Positions 50,621 through 57,730 of a stretch of DNA of 64,000 nt are shown piece after piece. The stretch comes from an uncultured Bacilli bacterium. GTDB taxonomy: Bacteria > Bacillota_I > Bacilli_A > RF39 > UBA660. Position 1 is the stretch's first letter. Every line of letters begins with the position of its first letter. A model generated the notes under the pieces. That model was given only the letters and a program-made list of their open reading frames with translations, made no database searches and was not told the DNA's origin. Made by a program: the position numbers and the translations under genes. The stretch lies in assembly GCA_934148995.1 (NCBI GenBank), contig CAKPDM010000007.1, forward strand, positions 1 to 64,000, given 5' to 3'.

Positions 50621-50653
50621 TAAGTCTATTTTTTGCTAGAAAGGAGAATTTTT

Positions 50654-51283
50654 TTGGAAGAATTAACCGAAGACTATGAGGAATTGCTATTGAAATATAA
50701 TGCCGCTTTAAAAACACTTGAGACACAGATAGCTATTTTGATCCAAGATTATGAATTTAAAAATCATTACAATCCTGTTGAACATGTTAAAAGCAGAATT
50801 AAAAGTTATGACAGTATTGTAAATAAATTAAAGAGTAGAGATTATGATGTTACCGTTGAAAATATTGAAAACCATATTCATGATGTAGTAGGTCTTAGGA
50901 TTGTATGTTCCTTTTTATCTGACGTATATGCAATAGTTAAATTGTTAGAAGATAGTGATCAAATAACAGTTCATACGAAAAAAGATTATATTTCTAATCC
51001 TAAAGATAGTGGTTATTCTAGTTATCATCTTTTGGTATATGTCCCTGTTTACCTAATAGATGGAGTAGAGATGGTAGAAGCAGAAATTCAAATTAGAACA
51101 GTTGCTATGGATTTTTGGGCTAGTCTAGATCATAAAATAAGATATAAGTTCAAGGGCGAGATACCTAATGAAATACAAGAAAATATGTATAAATGTGCTT
51201 TGGATATTAATGATTTAGATCAAAAAATGGTAGATATGAATAATCAAATGCGAACTATCATTGAAGATCAAGAAATCATATAG
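50654..51283 (+). CDS. relQ: Small alarmone synthetase RelQ/YjbM
   Basis: The start is TTG 50654, 7 bases after AAGGAG. 209 residues. RelA/SpoT synthetase domain: VEHVKSRIKSYDSIVNKLK, HDVVGLRIVCSFLSDVY, KDYISNPKDSGYSSYHLLV, EAEIQIRTVAMDFWASLDHKIRYK. It makes pppGpp/ppGpp from ATP and GTP/GDP. There is no hydrolase domain, so a separate Rel is needed for degradation. Last gene of the sepF-divIVA-relQ run. Confidence 0.94.
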   Translation: MEELTEDYEELLLKYNAALKTLETQIAILIQDYEFKNHYNPVEHVKSRIKSYDSIVNKLKSRDYDVTVENIENHIHDVVGLRIVCSFLSDVYAIVKLLEDSDQITVHTKKDYISNPKDSGYSSYHLLVYVPVYLIDGVEMVEAEIQIRTVAMDFWASLDHKIRYKFKGEIPNEIQENMYKCALDINDLDQKMVDMNNQMRTIIEDQEII

Positions 51284-51287
51284 ATAT

Positions 51288-51320
51288 AAAAAAGGAACCA
51301 AACTAAAGGCTCCTTTTAAT
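51288..51320. terminator. Bidirectional terminator between relQ and hsp20
   Basis: AAAAGGA/TCCTTTT stem with extra internal pairs, A-rich on one side and T-rich on the other. Confidence 0.65.
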
Positions 51321-51322
51321 TA

Positions 51323-51715
51323 TTATTTAATATCAATAAGTTTTCTATTTTTATTTTCATCGATTTTTGGAACAGCAATATGTAAAGTACCATTATCATA
51401 AGAGGCTTCAATGTTTTCTTCATCAACGTCTCCTAGATAGAAACTACGAGAGTATTTTCCATAAATTCTTTCACGGCGAATGTATTTTTTCTTCTCATCT
51501 TTATCTTCTTCTTCGTGTTTTTTTTCAGCACTAACAATTAAGTTTCCTTTATTACATTCTACTTTAATTTCATCTTTTTTGAATCCAGGTAGGTCCATGT
51601 CAACGTGATAGGTATTTTCTTTTTCATAAATATCACATTTCATTTTAGCTCCTTCTTCTTCAAATAAATCATCTAATGCGTTATCAAAATAAAATCTTCT
51701 TGGTAACATAATCAT
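51323..51715 (-). CDS. Small heat shock protein (Hsp20 family)
   Basis: 130 residues from the ATG at 51715, six bases after AAGGA. Alpha-crystallin domain: YHVDMDLPGFKKDEIKVE, LIVSAEKKHEEED, ERIYGKYSRSFYLGDVD, and ASYDNGTLHIAVPK; C-terminal I-D-I. It holds unfolding proteins as an ATP-independent chaperone. Its promoter carries the same CIRCE-like element as htpG, so both should be induced together. Confidence 0.93.
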   Translation of the reverse strand: MIMLPRRFYFDNALDDLFEEEGAKMKCDIYEKENTYHVDMDLPGFKKDEIKVECNKGNLIVSAEKKHEEEDKDEKKKYIRRERIYGKYSRSFYLGDVDEENIEASYDNGTLHIAVPKIDENKNRKLIDIK

Positions 51716-51735
51716 CACTTTCCTTTCACAATTAT

Positions 51736-51777
51736 GTTATAACACTATTGTTAGCAGTTGTCAAGCAAGAGTGCTAA
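51736..51777 (-). promoter_or_regulatory. hsp20 promoter with CIRCE-like operator
   Basis: Minus strand: TTAGCACTC, nine bases, AACTGCTAA (51777-51751), the right arm altered as in htpG. The -35 TTGACA lies inside it, then 17 bases and TATAAC (51741-51736). Confidence 0.75.
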
Positions 51778-51854
51778 AAATGACAAAAATTTTCAAATAT
51801 TTTTGCTATTTTAATAAAAAATAGCTTATTTACTCAAAAAAGTTAAAAAATCTC

Positions 51855-51883
51855 TTGCTATAATTCTATAATTTTGATAAAAT
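51855..51883 (+). promoter_or_regulatory. Promoter of tRNA-His
   Basis: TTGCTA (51855-51860), 17 bases, TAAAAT (51878-51883). Confidence 0.6.
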
Positions 51884-51901
51884 AACCTTGTTACTTGAAA
51901 T

Positions 51902-51978
51902 GGCGGCGTTGGTGAAGTGGTTAACACGCTGGTTTGTGGCACCAGTATGCATGAGTTCGATCCTCATACGCCGCCCCA
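51902..51978 (+). tRNA. tRNA-His (anticodon GTG)
   Basis: Cloverleaf with the extra G(-1) at 51902 facing C73. Acceptor GCGGCGT/ACGCCGC, anticodon stem CTGGT/ACCAG around TTGTGGC, T arm GAGTTCGATCCTC, encoded CCA at 51976-51978. Confidence 0.95.
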
Positions 51979-52016
51979 TAATGGAATTTAAATCAATGCT
52001 TAGTTGATTTACATAT

Positions 52017-52047
52017 AGTTCAGAATATTTTACGTTCTGGACTTTTT
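52017..52047 (+). terminator. Terminator of tRNA-His
   Basis: AGTTCAGAA/TTCTGGACT stem with T5. Confidence 0.7.
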
Positions 52048-52137
52048 CTTTTGTAAAATATTAAATTGTTGTTTTATCATTGATGATGTCGACATTATAG
52101 GCAAAGACGTAGTAATATTATTATGATAAAAAATGTA

Positions 52138-52165
52138 TAAAAAAAACTAGCTATCTCTAGCTAGT
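52138..52165 (-). terminator. Terminator of tRNA-Ala
   Basis: Minus strand: perfect ACTAGCTA GAGA TAGCTAGT with a T8 tail, 12 bases after the CCA of tRNA-Ala. Confidence 0.8.
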
Positions 52166-52177
52166 GAATGTTAATTA

Positions 52178-52253
52178 TGGTGGAGAATAGGAGGATCGAA
52201 CTCCTGACCTTCTGCGTGCAAAGCAGACGCTCTCCCAGCTGAGCTAATTCCCC
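52178..52253 (-). tRNA. tRNA-Ala (anticodon TGC)
   Basis: Minus-strand cloverleaf: acceptor GGGGAAT/ATTCTCC with one G-U pair, D arm TAGCTCAGCTGGGAGAGC, anticodon loop TTTGCAC, T arm GGAGTTCGATCCTCC, discriminator A and encoded CCA. Confidence 0.95.
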
Positions 52254-52420
52254 GTAACAACAAATTAAATATACCATATATCTTAGAGTGGTGTCAACAC
52301 TTTTTTGAAAAAAATTAATAATTTTGTTATTTTACTATTCACTGATTAGTCATTACTGTAATACAACTATTTCATACTACATAAACATAACTTAAAAATT
52401 GTATTCTACTTTTAAATATT

Positions 52421-52648
52421 TTATCTTTTGTGAGTATTTAAAATATGTAATAATAGACAATATTCTCTGATTATATTTAATGTCTTTATTTTTAGTATCG
52501 CTGTCATGTTAACAAAATCGGTATAACCGCATAATACTCCATAGATAGTCATTATTAAAATATCTGATAGTTTATGTTTCTTTCCTCTTATATCCCTTGG
52601 GTCTTCTAAAATTTCTATATAATTAGATAAAGTTTTCATATATATCAC
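52421..52648 (-). pseudogene. Remnant of an ISAs1-type transposase (N-terminal fragment)
   Basis: The 75 codons start at an ATG after AAAGGA and match the opening domain of ISAs1/DDE-type transposases: IEILEDPRDIRGKKHKLSDILIMTIYGVLCGYTDF. The rest of the enzyme, including all catalytic Asp/Glu residues, is missing, and the last 20 residues do not continue the family pattern, so an internal deletion is likely. I found no clear terminal inverted repeats. The stretch between it and tRNA-Ala (52254-52420) holds nothing recognisable. Confidence 0.7.
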
Positions 52649-52752
52649 AATCCTTTATTAAAAGGATACACGATAATTCACTTTATATAAAGAGTATTAC
52701 GTTTTGTCAATAGATTTTTTTATGCAATCGCCATATCCATAGTAAGATATAG

Positions 52753-52781
52753 TTGACTGTTTAGGAGGATTATGGTATAAT
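52753..52781 (+). promoter_or_regulatory. Promoter flanked by an inverted repeat, before the SGNH-like gene
   Basis: TTGACT (52753-52758), 17 bases, TATAAT (52776-52781). GTTGACT (52752-52758) and AGTCAAC (52783-52789) form a 7-bp inverted repeat around the promoter, a possible operator. Confidence 0.6.
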
Positions 52782-52805
52782 AAGTCAACAAAAGAGGGGA
52801 TATCA

Positions 52806-53987
52806 ATGCAAAAAGCAGATATAGAAAGTAAAGAACTAGCCAAGGATCTAGTAAAAACCTTAAAACAGAGTAATGTGAAAATAAATAACCTAAGATTAAT
52901 AAGTCTTGGTAATTCCATTGCTTCTGGTTATTCGATGGTGAGAACTATCAAACCATTATTATTAAGAAATGAAAGCCTTGAAGAAGAATTGAATAAAGAG
53001 AATATAATACTTGAAAGACATCATTTTGCCAGAGCACAAAATAATAACGATGAACACGTTTTCGGATGGTTAATTTCTAATATTAAAGAAAGTGAAATTC
53101 ATCAAATGAACAGAAGTGATTATTCTGGAAGTGCTAGTAGCATGGCTACGAAAGGATTAACTAAAGAACAAATAGATGAATATTATCCGTTAAATATGAA
53201 AGAAGATTTTGGATTAGCAGACTTAATCAAAGAGAAAAAATTAGATATAGCTAATATAGTCATTTATAATGGATGTACAGGTTCTTTTCTCGATGCTGCA
53301 ACTCGTAATGGTAATTTAACTCAACAACTAATGGCTGGAGTTAACAGAGATACAACGAGTTTTGAAGCAGTTCTTAAGTATATTCAAGAACAAAATCGTC
53401 AGTACAATAGTAATACACAAGTATATGTATGCGGTGCCCCAAACTTTCTTGGACTACGAATTTCAGAGCTAATAAACAGAAAAATCAAAAAGATAAGTGA
53501 AAACTATGCTAATGTTTCATACGTAGAACCAGTTAAATCTAAATTTTTCTATAAGCCTTTACAATTAGAAGAAATTACTGAAGAAACAGAATTAACAAGA
53601 TTACAACAATTCTTTAAAGAACACGAACGTCAGGTAGATATTCATTATGATGAAGAAGAATATATTGAATTTAATAATAATATAATGAAGGCAATTAAGG
53701 AAAATTATCTAATCAACAATTCATTAATAAACATAGATAGAGATGTGTATGAATTAAATAGAACCTTGGAAATAAAAAAACCAGATCTTATCGTTAATGA
53801 TGAAGTTGTGCAAAGTGTAGTGTATGATATTTTTAATGAAGAGGTTTCAAAGATGCCATCATCATCTTTAGCTAATCAATTAACACAAAGAGCAGGCAAA
53901 TATTTAACAACTAGGAGCCCTTATGATTATTTCTATGTTGGAAAGAAAAGAATAAATAGCTCAATTCAAAAAGTAAAAACTAAGTAG
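52806..53987 (+). CDS. SGNH/GDSL-like hydrolase with altered nucleophile block
   Basis: 393 residues, soluble. Block I reads LISLGNSIASGYSM, where GDSL enzymes have GDS; the Ser is kept but Asp is Asn. Later blocks: NGCTGSFLDAA, CGAPNFLGLRI (GxPN), and VDIHYDEEEYIEFNN in place of the usual DxxHP. A C-terminal helical extension (about 280-393) is unrecognised. Esterase or lipase activity on a lipid or glycan is the family expectation, but the changed blocks make activity uncertain. A glycolipid-type glycosyltransferase follows under its own promoter. Confidence 0.65.
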   Translation: MQKADIESKELAKDLVKTLKQSNVKINNLRLISLGNSIASGYSMVRTIKPLLLRNESLEEELNKENIILERHHFARAQNNNDEHVFGWLISNIKESEIHQMNRSDYSGSASSMATKGLTKEQIDEYYPLNMKEDFGLADLIKEKKLDIANIVIYNGCTGSFLDAATRNGNLTQQLMAGVNRDTTSFEAVLKYIQEQNRQYNSNTQVYVCGAPNFLGLRISELINRKIKKISENYANVSYVEPVKSKFFYKPLQLEEITEETELTRLQQFFKEHERQVDIHYDEEEYIEFNNNIMKAIKENYLINNSLINIDRDVYELNRTLEIKKPDLIVNDEVVQSVVYDIFNEEVSKMPSSSLANQLTQRAGKYLTTRSPYDYFYVGKKRINSSIQKVKTK

Positions 53988-54005
53988 ATATAATTCTACT
54001 TTTTT
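53982..54005 (+). terminator. Terminator after the SGNH-like gene
   Basis: AAGTAGA TATAAT TCTACTT with T6, overlapping the stop. Confidence 0.7.
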
Positions 54006-54020
54006 ATTTCGAAAAAAATA

Positions 54021-54029
54021 TGTTATAAT
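54021..54029 (+). promoter_or_regulatory. Extended -10 promoter of the glycosyltransferase gene
   Basis: TGTTATAAT, 25 bases before the start at 54054. Confidence 0.5.
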
Positions 54030-54053
54030 CTTCTTAAAAGAAGGGATGGTATT

Positions 54054-55067
54054 ATGAAAGTTTTACTATACGCTGGCGGATTAAAAGTAATAGGAGTAAG
54101 TGGTTTAGGAAAAGCAATTCTTCATCAAGAAAAGGCTTTAGCATCAGCAAAAGTAGAGTTTACAAGAGATGAAAAAGCTACTGATTATGATATAGCACAC
54201 ATAAATACCTATTTTTTAAAATCATATTTACTAGCCAAAAAACTTAAGAGAAAAGGCATAAAGATAGTTTATCACGCTCATTCTACAGAAGAAGATTATA
54301 AAGATGGCTTTATTGGTGGGCATTTAACAAGTAAACTATTTAAATGGTGGATAGTAAAATGCTATCGTTTAGGTGATATAATCGTTACCCCAACAGTTTA
54401 TTCCAAAAAAATATTGGAAGGATATAAAGGATTAAAAGGGAAAAAGATAGTAGCAATCTCCAATGGACTAGAACTAGACTTTTTTAAACCAGATGAAAAG
54501 TATCGCAAGACATTTCGTGAAAGATATGGCTATACCGATGAAGACAAAGTAATAGTAGGTATTGGTATTTATAGTAGAAGAAAAGGAATAGTCGATTTTG
54601 TCGAAGTAGCTAAACGCCTTCCAGAATATAAATTTATTTGGTTTGGATCAAGTCCTTTAGCAGCTGCTACTCCAGATGCAAGAAAAGCCGCCGAAACAAA
54701 ACTTCCTAACCTTACCTTTGCAGGACATGTTGATCAGAAATTCATAAGAGAAGCGCTAGGTGGTTGTGACTTGTTCTTATTTCCAACTCTAGAAGAAACA
54801 GAAGGAATTCCGATTATAGAAGCTTGTGCCATGGGAACTCCAATACTTGTAAGAGATATAGAAATATTTAAAGACTGGTTTAAAGAAAATGAAGATGTTT
54901 ATAAAGCAAGAAATGTAGCTGAATTTGTTTCTAAAACTAAACAAATTGTAGAAAAAGAATTACCATCTCTAGCCGAAAATGAAAAGAAAAAAGCCAAAGA
55001 AAAAGACATAAGAACAGTTGGTAAACAATTAAAAGAAGTTTATACCGAAGTGTTAAAACAAAAATAA
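54054..55067 (+). CDS. GT4-type glycosyltransferase, possibly a glycolipid synthase
   Basis: 337 residues, GT-B fold. N-terminal GGLKVIGVSGLGKAI, HAHSTEEDY, then ISNGLELDFFKP, GIGIYSRRKGIVDFVEVAKR, and the E-x7-E motif in EETEGIPIIEA. The overall pattern resembles processive or monoglucosyl-diacylglycerol synthases of low-GC Gram-positives (for example alMGS). A role in membrane glycolipid synthesis is likely but the acceptor cannot be read from sequence. AGAAGGGATGG precedes the start. Confidence 0.82.
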   Translation: MKVLLYAGGLKVIGVSGLGKAILHQEKALASAKVEFTRDEKATDYDIAHINTYFLKSYLLAKKLKRKGIKIVYHAHSTEEDYKDGFIGGHLTSKLFKWWIVKCYRLGDIIVTPTVYSKKILEGYKGLKGKKIVAISNGLELDFFKPDEKYRKTFRERYGYTDEDKVIVGIGIYSRRKGIVDFVEVAKRLPEYKFIWFGSSPLAAATPDARKAAETKLPNLTFAGHVDQKFIREALGGCDLFLFPTLEETEGIPIIEACAMGTPILVRDIEIFKDWFKENEDVYKARNVAEFVSKTKQIVEKELPSLAENEKKKAKEKDIRTVGKQLKEVYTEVLKQK

Positions 55068-55112
55068 AGACTTTATTCAGTGAGATTAAATCATTGAATA
55101 AAGTCTTTTTCT
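55066..55112. terminator. Bidirectional terminator
   Basis: Perfect 14-bp stem AAAGACTTTATTCA/TGAATAAAGTCTTT with T5, between the glycosyltransferase and the RodA-type gene. Confidence 0.85.
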
Positions 55113-55121
55113 TTTGAATAA

Positions 55122-56258
55122 TTATAAGCCATAACTATATTTATATTTACCTTTTTCTTCATTAATATTTAAGATAATACCAATTAGTATCATATAAGAT
55201 AATAAGCTACTACCACCATAACTAATAAAAGGAAGCGTGATACCTGTTATTGGTAAAAGACCAATCGTCATACCAATATTTTGAACTTGCTGAAACACTA
55301 ACATACCAATGACACCAGCCAAAACAAATTTATCAGTAAGAGAAATCTTCTTCATTGCTAGAACAAATAACTTACCATCAAATAGTACTAACAAAAGTAA
55401 AAGTAAAAACGAACCAAGAAGACCAAAGTTACTAGCAAAAACAGCAAAGATAAAATCTGTTCCAGATTCTGGGAAGTAAATAGGAGTCTTATTATAACCG
55501 TGACCAAATACCCCGGCAGACCCAATCGCTGCTAAAGCATTTTCAAGTTGTAAACCACTACCACTTTTCCAGTCAAATACTCTTTCAAAACGGTAATATA
55601 AATTATTTCCAAAAATAGAAACAAATAACTTTTCACTAGTAAAATAACAACCAACAACAATACCAACAGCTAAAAGGGCAATACCACCAAGAATTGCGAA
55701 CCATCTAAGTCTAATACCAGAAGCAAATAACATGCAAAGATAAATAATAAAATAAATAATAACAGCACCAGTATCAGGTTCTAAGAAGGTTAAAATACTA
55801 GGAATCAGTACAACGATGAAAGACTTTACTAGAAAAATAAATTCTTCTTTCACCGTCGGGTCAGTATAGTTTGCTCTAAAATTACTAATCATACTACCGA
55901 GAACTAACATCAGACTAATTTTTGTAAATTCACTTGGCTGGAAACTACCAATCTTTGGAATAACAAACCAACACTTACTATTATTAATCGGTGGAGCGAA
56001 TAACAAAAGACAGAGTAGTAACAAGTTACATAAAGCATAAAAAAACCAAGCATTTCGGTATAAATATTCATTCTTTAACTTGAAAATAATAAAAACTAGT
56101 AAAAAACCAACTAGATACCAAATACATTGCTTTAAAGCAAGATTACCAACATCACTAGATAGATAAGTTAACGCACTATTTATCGTCACAACACTAATAA
56201 TAGCGAAAATAATAACAAAGAATAAAATACTAACATCCAGTTTTTTCTTTCTAAACAT
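55122..56258 (-). CDS. SEDS peptidoglycan polymerase (RodA/FtsW/SpoVE)
   Basis: 378 residues with about ten membrane helices. SEDS motifs: WFVIPKIGSFQPSEFTKI, FLEPDTGAVIIY with the essential Asp, ESGTDFIFAVFASNFG, and GITLPFISYGGSSLLSYMI. It polymerises glycan strands from lipid II with a class B PBP, which is not in the window. The sequence alone does not separate elongation (RodA), division (FtsW) and sporulation (SpoVE) members; the short N-terminus and neighbouring cot genes leave the last open. Monocistronic. Confidence 0.9.
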   Translation of the reverse strand: MFRKKKLDVSILFFVIIFAIISVVTINSALTYLSSDVGNLALKQCIWYLVGFLLVFIIFKLKNEYLYRNAWFFYALCNLLLLCLLLFAPPINNSKCWFVIPKIGSFQPSEFTKISLMLVLGSMISNFRANYTDPTVKEEFIFLVKSFIVVLIPSILTFLEPDTGAVIIYFIIYLCMLFASGIRLRWFAILGGIALLAVGIVVGCYFTSEKLFVSIFGNNLYYRFERVFDWKSGSGLQLENALAAIGSAGVFGHGYNKTPIYFPESGTDFIFAVFASNFGLLGSFLLLLLLVLFDGKLFVLAMKKISLTDKFVLAGVIGMLVFQQVQNIGMTIGLLPITGITLPFISYGGSSLLSYMILIGIILNINEEKGKYKYSYGL

Positions 56259-56343
56259 CTCTCCACCTCACAAATCATTATTATTATATCAGATATTAGC
56301 AATTTTTATTAACAAAAACATAAAATTAATTAGGAGGTTCTCT

Positions 56344-56682
56344 ATGAATAAAAATCTACCACCAATTTTTAAGATAAGTACTGGAAGTATTCCTACAAAT
56401 AATATTAGTTATTACAAAACATCAACTAATAATCAAGTAAAAGAAATAAAAAAAGAAGTGATATCTGTAAAAGAAGATAGTACCAGTATAGTTGATAAAA
56501 TCAATCAAATATTTAAGACTAGGGGCTATCCATTTAATATACCAGTAACTATTACTTTTGCTGGAAAAACATTAGATACTTATCTTGCAGTTAAAACAAG
56601 TAGTAGTGTTATAACATTAGATAATGAAGTAATACCAATATCAACAATTACATCATTACAAATAAAAAAGAATCATCAATAG
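56344..56682 (+). CDS. Hypothetical protein next to spore coat genes, 112 aa
   Basis: Not recognised. A Lys/Ser/Thr-rich N-terminal half is followed by a compact beta domain (about 65-110: VTITFAGKTLDTYLAVKTSSSVITLDNEVIPISTI) that reads like a small Sm-type barrel. TTAGGAGGTTC supports the start. It converges on the CotZ-like pair with 13 bases between stops. A spore surface role is suggested only by position. Confidence 0.65.
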   Translation: MNKNLPPIFKISTGSIPTNNISYYKTSTNNQVKEIKKEVISVKEDSTSIVDKINQIFKTRGYPFNIPVTITFAGKTLDTYLAVKTSSSVITLDNEVIPISTITSLQIKKNHQ

Positions 56683-56695
56683 ATGAAACTTTTTT

Positions 56696-57109
56696 TTAAA
56701 CTCCACTTACAAAAGTATCTGCTAAACACTTAATTGCTGAAACACAATCTAGATTAATGGTAAAAAAGGAACTAGTTGCTACATAAGGTTCATCCGTAGT
56801 AGTGACAGGATTAGGAGCAAGTACTCTACAAGTACAACAATTACCATCCATATTTTCAACTCTAAAGACACTTGATGTTCCACTAGTACCATCTAAGGTG
56901 TAAGGAAATGTCCATAAAGTTCCATTCATACAGTTATATAAATTGATTGGTCTAGTGTTATAACAAACAAGACTAGGAGTAGGTCCAAGATATGGTTTAT
57001 CACAGCCACCGTCTTCTAGACAAGTTTCCTTTTTCTCCTGCAAGCAAAGAATAGTGTCTAAAATATTAGTTAAGCAGTTTCTTTTTGATTCATCTTGATT
57101 TGAACACAT
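56696..57109 (-). CDS. CotZ/CotY/ExsY-family spore coat protein, copy 2
   Basis: 137 residues, Cys-rich. The family core is present: PSLVCYNTRPINLYNC, SSVFRVENMDGNCCTCRVLAPN, and SFFTINLDCVSAIKCLADTF. Members build the disulfide-linked crust or exosporium lattice of spores. It follows its paralogue by 17 bases in the same direction, so the two form an operon, and they share about the same length and Cys spacing. Divergent N-termini (first 50 residues) suggest different partners. Confidence 0.85.
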   Translation of the reverse strand: MCSNQDESKRNCLTNILDTILCLQEKKETCLEDGGCDKPYLGPTPSLVCYNTRPINLYNCMNGTLWTFPYTLDGTSGTSSVFRVENMDGNCCTCRVLAPNPVTTTDEPYVATSSFFTINLDCVSAIKCLADTFVSGV

Positions 57110-57126
57110 AATATCTTTCCTTTCTT

Positions 57127-57540
57127 TTATAAACTATCAATGATAATATCAGCAAGACAGCTAATGACACAAATACAGTCTAGATTAATTGTAATAAATT
57201 GATTTGTTGCAAGATAGCTTCTTGTTGGGTCACTCTGATCTGGATTGGCTTCTAGAATACGACATTTAACACAACAACCATCAACTCTTTCAACTCTAAA
57301 GACACTTGATGTTCTAGTTTCTCCTCCTACTTGATAACTAGCTGTAAATATATTACCATTACAAGTATAGAAAGTTACTGGTCTTGTATTATAACAAATG
57401 ATAGTAGGGCTTCCTCCTAAAAATGGTCTAGTACAAGATTCATCACTACAAAGTTCTCCACAAGAATTCTTTTGCAAAATATCAATTACTTTAAGTAACT
57501 TTGAAAAGCAACAGTTTTCCTTTGCATTCATTTTATCCAC
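57127..57540 (-). CDS. CotZ/CotY/ExsY-family spore coat protein, copy 1
   Basis: 137 residues. Core motifs PTIICYNTRPVTFYTC, SSVFRVERVDGCCVKCRILEANP, FITINLDCICVISCLADI; eight or more Cys in pairs. AGAGGTGGAT precedes the start. First gene of a two-gene operon. A sigma-K-like -10 lies about 70 bases upstream. Presence of this pair is the best evidence in the window that the organism makes spores. Confidence 0.87.
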   Translation of the reverse strand: MDKMNAKENCCFSKLLKVIDILQKNSCGELCSDESCTRPFLGGSPTIICYNTRPVTFYTCNGNIFTASYQVGGETRTSSVFRVERVDGCCVKCRILEANPDQSDPTRSYLATNQFITINLDCICVISCLADIIIDSL

Positions 57541-57609
57541 CTCTTATCTATTATCTAATATAAGGTATTCTAATAATACTTATTTGTGTAGGTAGTTACC
57601 TATATTGCT

Positions 57610-57640
57610 ATTTTATGCTAAAAAAAGTCAAAGTTTACGA
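57610..57640 (-). promoter_or_regulatory. Possible sigma-K promoter of the cotZ-like operon
   Basis: On the minus strand CATAAAATA (57618-57610) matches the sigma-K -10 form CATAnnnTA, with AAAC (centred 15-16 bases upstream) as a -35 of the AC type. Mother-cell expression would suit coat genes. The spacing is one base short, so this is tentative. Confidence 0.35.
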
Positions 57641-57649
57641 CGAATTTAA

Positions 57650-57678
57650 TTGCTTTTTTGAGCCTATTTTTCTATAAT
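57650..57678 (+). promoter_or_regulatory. Promoter of the ClpX-like gene
   Basis: TTGCTT (57650-57655), 17 bases, TATAAT (57673-57678). Confidence 0.6.
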
Positions 57679-57730
57679 ATTTTCTAAGAACTTGATGAAG
57701 TCCTGTTAGCTACTAGAATGGAGCAGTATT

